This document shows, in pieces, positions 58,218 to 64,000 of a DNA stretch of 64,000 nucleotides. The stretch is taken from the NCBI GenBank assembly GCA_002749535.1, contig MZZL01000402.1, positions 1-64,000 of the forward strand. Reading direction: 5' to 3'. Every line of letters starts with the position of its first letter. The stretch's first letter is position 1. The notes beneath the pieces were generated by a model. It searched no databases. It saw only the letters and a list, made by a program, of their open reading frames with translations, and was not told the origin of the DNA. The translations under genes were made by a program, and so were the position numbers. This stretch comes from Apophysomyces variabilis (lineage: Eukaryota > Mucoromycota > Mucoromycetes > Mucorales > Mucoraceae).

Positions 58218-59419
58218 ACGAATCATCCAATATCCTCACTAAAATATGTATATATATACTTGCCGAAATTACCCCCAACTCTTTTACTTCTTTTCTTTTC
58301 CTTCCTCTTTTCTTTTTTACTTTTTCCTCCTTCGTCTGTATCCCTGCAAGTGAGTATAATAGACCCACCATCATCCAGCATACATTTATTACGCATACAG
58401 AGAGCAATCAATAAATGCATAACAAGATCTTGAAAAAAATACAAAGGTTCAAGTCGGATCCACTGGCGATGATCTCAAAAGCAACTTTGCAGAAAACCAG
58501 CTAATGGGTGAGATCACTTTAAGCGCGAATCCGTCAAGCGGATCACCATGACAACGTTTTGTACATCTATATGCTCGATCATCCAAAATCATAGATTCTT
58601 TTTTTTTCCTTAGACCTTGCTTAACTTTGATACAGTTTCGCCCAAAACCTGTGTCGTCCTCAGGGAGCACACGAGCTTCTATTGCAGGTTTACCCATCCG
58701 CGAAGTACTATTTGCTTTCTTCGAAAGTACAACCGACCATGATGAGTACATGCGCTGTGTATTATATCCAATTGATGGTAACGCTACTCTTTCACTTCCT
58801 AGTGGAGAAATTGTGTGTCAAGCCGCCTCAAATCGCAAGGCAGACAAAGCGAAGATCGTTCTAGGCAATATCTTAGCAGGTGTAAGAAGCAACAGGATCG
58901 ATGTATTGATTATAACCGAGTGCAAACAATATGTCTCCGAAGCGAGCGAGTTTGTGCCCGACTGAACAGAAACCACGGTGGGGAAAAAATAAAGAGAAAA
59001 TGTCTCATAAATAGCGTAAGAATTACAACTCGCACGAACATAGCATATAAGGTCGTGCAATTTGGAACTCGTGATAAGTCTCAAGGAATTCGCATGTTTG
59101 TTAATAAATAGAAATAAGCAAAAAAACCATGCCCATACTCAGGACACTGGAAGAGTTAGGCAAAAATTCCATGCACGTTCCGATTTAGTACAGGGTGATT
59201 TACTAGACACTTTCAACAGACTTTGTCGCGCTTAAAAAGATGACAATCAAATGTCGTTTGATAAAAAAAGTGTAATTAAAGTTATTTGTAACTAGCTTTA
59301 ATCTATTCGTCATGCCGATCGTGATTTTCTATCCAGATAATTTACAAGAGATTAATGAATCATGAGAATTAAATAACCGTATCCTAATATCTTCTTTTCT
59401 ATATTAGATTGTGATCACG
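58218..59419. other. Intergenic with one open frame of unknown status
   Basis: A plus-strand frame at 58627-58965 (up to 112 codons) contains REVLFAFFESTTDHDEYM and GNILAGVRSNRIDVLIITE. It has protein-like composition but no ATG at its beginning and no family that I know. It may be the last exon of a small gene or a relic. The rest is AT-rich. Confidence 0.4.
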
Positions 59420-61850
59420 CTAGGGTCGCCGTTCTAGATTGTCAGGGAAGAAATATAGATGAGTTAGTACGCAGCTTGGCTGCAAAAGGGAAATAGAAAC
59501 ATGCATGACTGACTTACAAAAGGATGTCTCCAACCACATTGGAACTCGTTCTTCTTATAAATGCGATCCCGGCTGGTCGAAGTATTATAGCCTATATGGT
59601 ACATGAGCAGGGTTTTGCTTGTCACAAGCGTCCGGCTGCATTGGTTGCACTCCTTCAATTCTCCCATAAGACACTTTTGGATAATGATATCCGTTGGCAT
59701 GTCAGTATAGGTTAGAAGTAATTCTGAAGCCAGTCGCGCTATATGTGGTTTTAGAAAGAGGCCACTACAAAAAAAACAGCAAAAAAAGAAAAGGATAATT
59801 TAGTTTCATTTAAACCATCATTGTCGCGATGATTCTTTTTTTTCTTTTATCTCCCTTACCTGCCACCGGTACCGACAAACACGCCACAATGATCTGGTAC
59901 TTGCTGGTTGGCATTATAGATCACTGTCTGGATCGTATGCCATTCCTTCGAACCACAGACAGGAAAATCGTCTTCCATCAAAGCAACATACGTGCTCTGA
60001 TACTTTTCTGTTGCCAGCCGTAGCGCCTTGGAGACATGCAGTCTTTGGTTTAGTTCGGAGCCATGCTCGCGGACCCATGTCAGGTAACGCTGTCCTTTAG
60101 GATCATGAGCGAACCGCTCCATTGCCTTATCGTATTGTATATGGTCTGTAAAGTGGGTATAAACGATTGCTTGCGTGCGGTCATAGAGAGAATGGGGTGC
60201 TGGATTGGCAGGCCAGTGAGCCAGATATGACTCGAGCGTGCCGGTGAGATAATTTGGATCGCCTCGACGAGGTGCTGTCATAAAAATAAAGGTGAACATG
60301 TATGGGTCGTCACTGACGCCATTCAGAACAGCTGGATCCACTTGTTGCTCGGTGATATAATACAGGTTACAAAGCAGTAAGATGGTCAGAGTGATCATGA
60401 CGACCAACGTGCCTCGCTTGATCGCCGCCCATAGAATCCTCCAGAGAGGGGTTCGTCGATAGAGACCCAACTCAGTTGTCTCTTTCGTTGTCTGGTCTTC
60501 ACCCGTCTTTTCACGTGCTAGATAACTTTGGACAACGATCATAGCAATGTATCCCGTCAGCAGACCCGTCAAAGACCACCACAAAATGTTCTTCATCGCA
60601 TAATTGACCAGACACATCAAAAGTTGCAATTTTACTTTATGCACGGTCACCTTGTTGTTCGATGATTCGTCGCCGTAAATGAGCATATATTTATCGTCGA
60701 TACTTAAGGACTGCATGACAAGTAACGCAAACAGAAAGGGAGCAAGACCTGTTTTTGGTTATAAACAAATAAAAACAAGTGCATAAGACAGATGCGCAAA
60801 AACCAAGAGAAAGAAAAAAAAAGGAACACTCTCGTCTTTCTTACCTTGACTGCATTCATGTATTGAATCACTAAAGAATAAACTGGGTACGGCGTATCCA
60901 GTAGATCTGCTGAATAGATAGCCGAGTCCTTGTCGAACCGAACATACCGTCAAAAGGATCGTCACTGATAATTGCAGGAATCGTCGTGTTCCACCCAGCA
61001 TGTGTGTAAGTGATTCTTCGAATAATCCAAGAATAAATATATTCCAGCCAAACATCATCATATCCTGAAAAGCCCAGTTGAACAAAAAAGGAGACAACAG
61101 CAGATTTGGTATTTCGAGGCGATGAATCACGTAGGATGGTGCTGAGCATTTGAGATGCATGAAATGAAAGTAATTAAGCGTAGAGACAATAATAGAGATA
61201 AGGATGGTGTAACGTGTGATAATCGGAAGAGGCCATAGGCAGAGTAATTTTTGCGATTTGGATTTGGAGAGGATTTCTTTGTTTTGACTGCGCGATGTCG
61301 TCACGATCTGATAGGGTTGTTTTACTGCAGAGCTGCAGTAGCTTACAAAAGATGGCCGTCTTGTTCGATGATGATGGCGCATGCTATATTTGGAATTTCT
61401 TCGTGTTTGTCTCCTTACCGGTGAGGAAGGAGAAGACGGAAGAGGAGAAACAGTTGCCGCGGAATTGGGTAAGGGTGACAAAAGCGTATTCCGAAAAAGG
61501 CTCCGGAGACCTCGGGTTGCGGAAGAGTGCGTCCATACGGGAAGAGTCGGTGCGGTGGAAGTGCCATCGCAGGAAGGGAGGGTACGTTGAACCGACTGTG
61601 GATAACTTGACAATGCTTGTTGTTGTTGTTGTTGGTGGTGATGATGATGGTCGTGAAGATGCTGGTGTTGTTGCCGGTCGTTATCTTTTGCCATGGTATT
61701 TTGGGTTGTTATTGACGATGAACTCATTTCTTCGTCTAATGGGTTGGTGGTTGCTGGATCTTGTGGTCTATTCACTGTTGAAGTGGATTGCGAGATCTCT
61801 TGTACAAATCGCACCGAACCTATCATCTGGAAGAGGGCATCTCGTGTCAT
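59420..61850 (-). CDS. Multispanning protein: rhomboid-like segment plus glycosyltransferase-like domain
   Basis: Four exons (61850-60845, 60748-59860, 59764-59518, 59479-59420) give 733 residues. The first ~200 residues are disordered with a His/Gln run (DHHHHHQQQQQQ). Several membrane segments follow (about 205-400), where NIFILGLFEESLTHMLGG and LGYLFSRSTGYAVPSLFF resemble rhomboid-like folds. Two more membrane spans occur before residue 485. The C-terminal ~240 residues look like a luminal glycosyltransferase: FIFMTAPRRGDPNYLTGTLE, YVALMEDDFPVC with an EDD metal motif, HCGVFVGTGGSGLF and PTDIIIQKCLMG. The pattern is close to MGAT4/PGAP4-like enzymes of the Golgi. Activity and substrate are inferred. 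Confidence 0.75.
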
Positions 61851-63748
61851 TCCCTCTGACGAAAGCAAATGAGGGCAAAAGTATCTATGAAGGTAAGAAA
61901 GGCAAAAAGCTTAAGACGGACTCAGCCTAAAAAGACCAAAAAAAAAAGAAAGAAAATTTTCTTCTTTTTATGGATCAGCAAGTAGGGGCCCGCAAAGGAA
62001 AGGAAAGTTGACGCGAGGGGAAAAGAGGAATTTCTGCTTTGCCATATTCGGGTAACTGCACTAGTGCATTGTGCCACCCATATTGCCTCGATACCCAAAT
62101 TCCGTTCTCATTTGGGTTCTATTTTACTTGTCTAACAACTCAAAAACTCTAATCCACCTTACATATAGATGAATCTACGGACTCCATCACTATAAAAATG
62201 TTGTCTTTCTTTCCTTCTTCTTCATCCCTTTCTCTCTCTTTCTCTCTCTCTCTCTATATATATGTATATAAATCGCTGTTCTCACTAAAAGAGACAACCA
62301 ATTCAGAAGAGAGATAGGCTTTTTCCGATAGAAACCAAAGCTACACAAAAAACTCAGACTGTTACGTGCAGAAACTGCACGCCAGGAACGACCGAGAATT
62401 AAAGATCCGACGATGGCTTTGTGGCATGCCGCTCCTTACTAAACTAAAATCTGCCGAGTTTTTTCTCATCTTCTCAAGAGTGTTGCATTTCATCCTCAAA
62501 ATCTACGATGAAATAACAAGGAAATATATTCTCTTCCATCTCCTCCTTTTGTCTTAGTTACAAACATCCACATCGTCATAGTGAGGAAGCCTGTAAGGTC
62601 AGTTTTCGGAGTGTTAGCTACAGGCGCCCATGAGTTATGGATCGGATACCAAGATAAAGAAAACGTTTCTTACAGAGCTATTCCTTTCTATCGCCAACGT
62701 GTAACCTTGATAAACAATTCTTTGTTCAGCACCTTTTTAAAAGTTTTGAAAAAGTCGGTCTTCAAGGTCGATTAATATGAATTTTTACCAAGAGGAAAGA
62801 TGATCTTTGATCTTATTTCCCTCTGTTGTATTTATGAATCAACTGTTTACCCATTTGTCTCTATTTCTGAGAAAGAGGGCTATAAAGTGAAGTTCTTCAT
62901 TATCTATTTTCATGACTTTCTTTGCTTCCGTTTGTCTATGTCTGTGGATGAGCAAATGATTTGATGGTATTGTGGATCTGCAATAAGTAGCAATCAACCA
63001 AATACGATATTTAATTAGAGTGTATAGAATGTTTAATTAGGTCGTGACCAAAAAAAGAGTTTACCGACTCCATAATGGAGGGCAATATGACCAGGATTTT
63101 TATGTTTTCCATATTCGGATCGGATCGGCGCAATACGATGGACAAACCTGGCTATGGATCGCTGATTTCCTAACTTTGTCTCCGCAAGAAAATGATTTGT
63201 AAATGGGAGACCGAAAGTAAAAAAGATATGTTTCCTCAACTACAAGGCAAGAACAGAGAACCCCACTTCTCTTTCTATGCTAACGAACTGCTATGCTCCA
63301 ACTCTATCCATGAAGCATACAGCTTTATTTTGTTTCTCCGCCAGCATTTTTCTGCATGTGAGCCAATTTGATGTAGGATTTGTCCCACTAACAAAGTAAG
63401 GTAAGGAAAAGAAAAAGGAGGTGTTTACATCGTGAGACTTGTTCTCTGTCCTTTCTGCTATTTAGGATCTCATTGGTAATGTAGATCCTTTATTTTGATC
63501 TGTCAATATCCCATCATAAAATAGGGGTGGGGTGGGGAATTTGATATTGGATTACAGAGCACGGAAAATGATTCATAGGAAAAGAAGTGTTTCCATGGCA
63601 AAAGAATCAAAGCTGCCCAATCAAGCCTATGGGGCAAGACCTCGTTTTTCCATTCTTAGAATTTTTTTTTACCCTGTGCACCATCAAACGGACCTTCTTT
63701 TCCCGCAGTTCCCATGCGTTAAGCCAACAGTACCAAACTGCCCACCAA
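61851..63748. other. Intergenic, no gene recognised
   Basis: About 1.9 kb. It holds a CT-rich then TA-rich microsatellite (about 62219-62272), but no supported gene. Its right end should include the promoter of the partial gene at 63749. Confidence 0.5.
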
Positions 63749-63918
63749 ATGTCATCTACAGACTGTTCAAATCTTCCCTCTTTCTCTTCTCCTTCTTCAC
63801 CAGAGAAACCAATGCCCCTCCTGTCATCGCCAACAGCAGCATCCGCTCCTGCTATTCTATCCACTCATACGTACCCTCATCGATCCGTCCCTAAGACTTC
63901 CATTTCCCATCCCATTAA
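63749..63918 (+). CDS. Probable first exon of a gene running off the window
   Basis: An ATG-started frame begins MSSTDCSNLPSFSSPSSPEK and is rich in Ser, Pro and Ala. It ends at a good splice donor (ATTAA then GTAAGTTG at 63919). Such disordered Ser/Pro-rich starts are common here (compare the neighbouring genes). No domain is visible in 56 residues, so the product is unknown. Confidence 0.4.
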
Positions 63919-64000
63919 GTAAGTTGCAAAAAGAAAACGAAAAAATCTCCGGAGGAATGGCCTTTCTGACTAGTTGAATTCTCGACCCATCGAACTGTTC

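Noticed and set aside
58436..58480. GGTTCAAGTCGGATCC resembling a tRNA T-arm
   Set aside because: No matching acceptor stem, D-arm or anticodon arm could be folded around it.
61295..61930. Plus-strand frame of 211 codons opposite the rhomboid-glycosyltransferase gene
   Set aside because: Antisense of the low-complexity N-terminus (His/Gln run read as Val-rich); no domain.

Overview
This is an AT-rich nuclear segment of a filamentous fungus. The evidence is dense, intron-rich protein genes: about 83 introns could be placed in 15 genes, most 40-70 bp long with GT-AG ends. The gene content is conserved eukaryotic (RRP4, ATG26, APL5, YKT6, DOHH, SNAPc190-like). Relics of Tc1/pogo, Crypton (Ndc10-type) and Helitron transposons are also present. 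Short introns plus these element families suggest an early-diverging fungus of the Mucoromycota, probably Mucorales. That placement is inference, because no rRNA or species marker is present. All gene models were built by hand-splicing; every internal exon junction listed keeps the reading frame.

Left part (1-22 kb): about 1.1 kb of diverged ~325-bp tandem repeats, then a WIP/verprolin gene, exosome subunit RRP4, sterol glucosyltransferase ATG26 (minus strand) sharing a 142-bp divergent promoter with AP-3 delta adaptin APL5, an unrecognised Ser/Tyr/Pro-rich coiled-coil protein, a Tc1/pogo relic, and a secreted purple acid phosphatase.

Middle (22-41 kb): gene-poor. It holds two scaffold gaps (25931-26341 and 40058-40361), R-SNARE YKT6, a divergent pair of a Bmt6-like rRNA methyltransferase and an Fpg/Nei-type DNA glycosylase, a frameshifted Crypton relic, an intronless SDR oxidoreductase, a small Ser/Thr-rich secreted protein, and a Helitron helicase relic.

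Right part (41-64 kb): a Sec7-PH Arf exchange factor, an unusual bromodomain-protein kinase-AT-hook protein, a SNAPC4-like Myb factor, a CaaX-ended protein of unknown function, deoxyhypusine hydroxylase, a membrane protein joining a rhomboid-like segment to a glycosyltransferase-like domain, and the first exon of a gene that runs off the right edge.

The genes do not form one pathway. Several serve membrane traffic (APL5, YKT6, Sec7-PH, ATG26, verprolin at the actin-endocytosis interface); others serve RNA and translation (RRP4, Bmt6-like, DOHH, SNAPC4-like). No bacterial-type operon, CRISPR array, rRNA or tRNA gene was seen. The features most worth a second look are the bromodomain-kinase fusion, the rhomboid-glycosyltransferase fusion, the coding microexons in two metalloenzyme genes, three GC-AG introns, and a gap whose two sides carry the same sequence.
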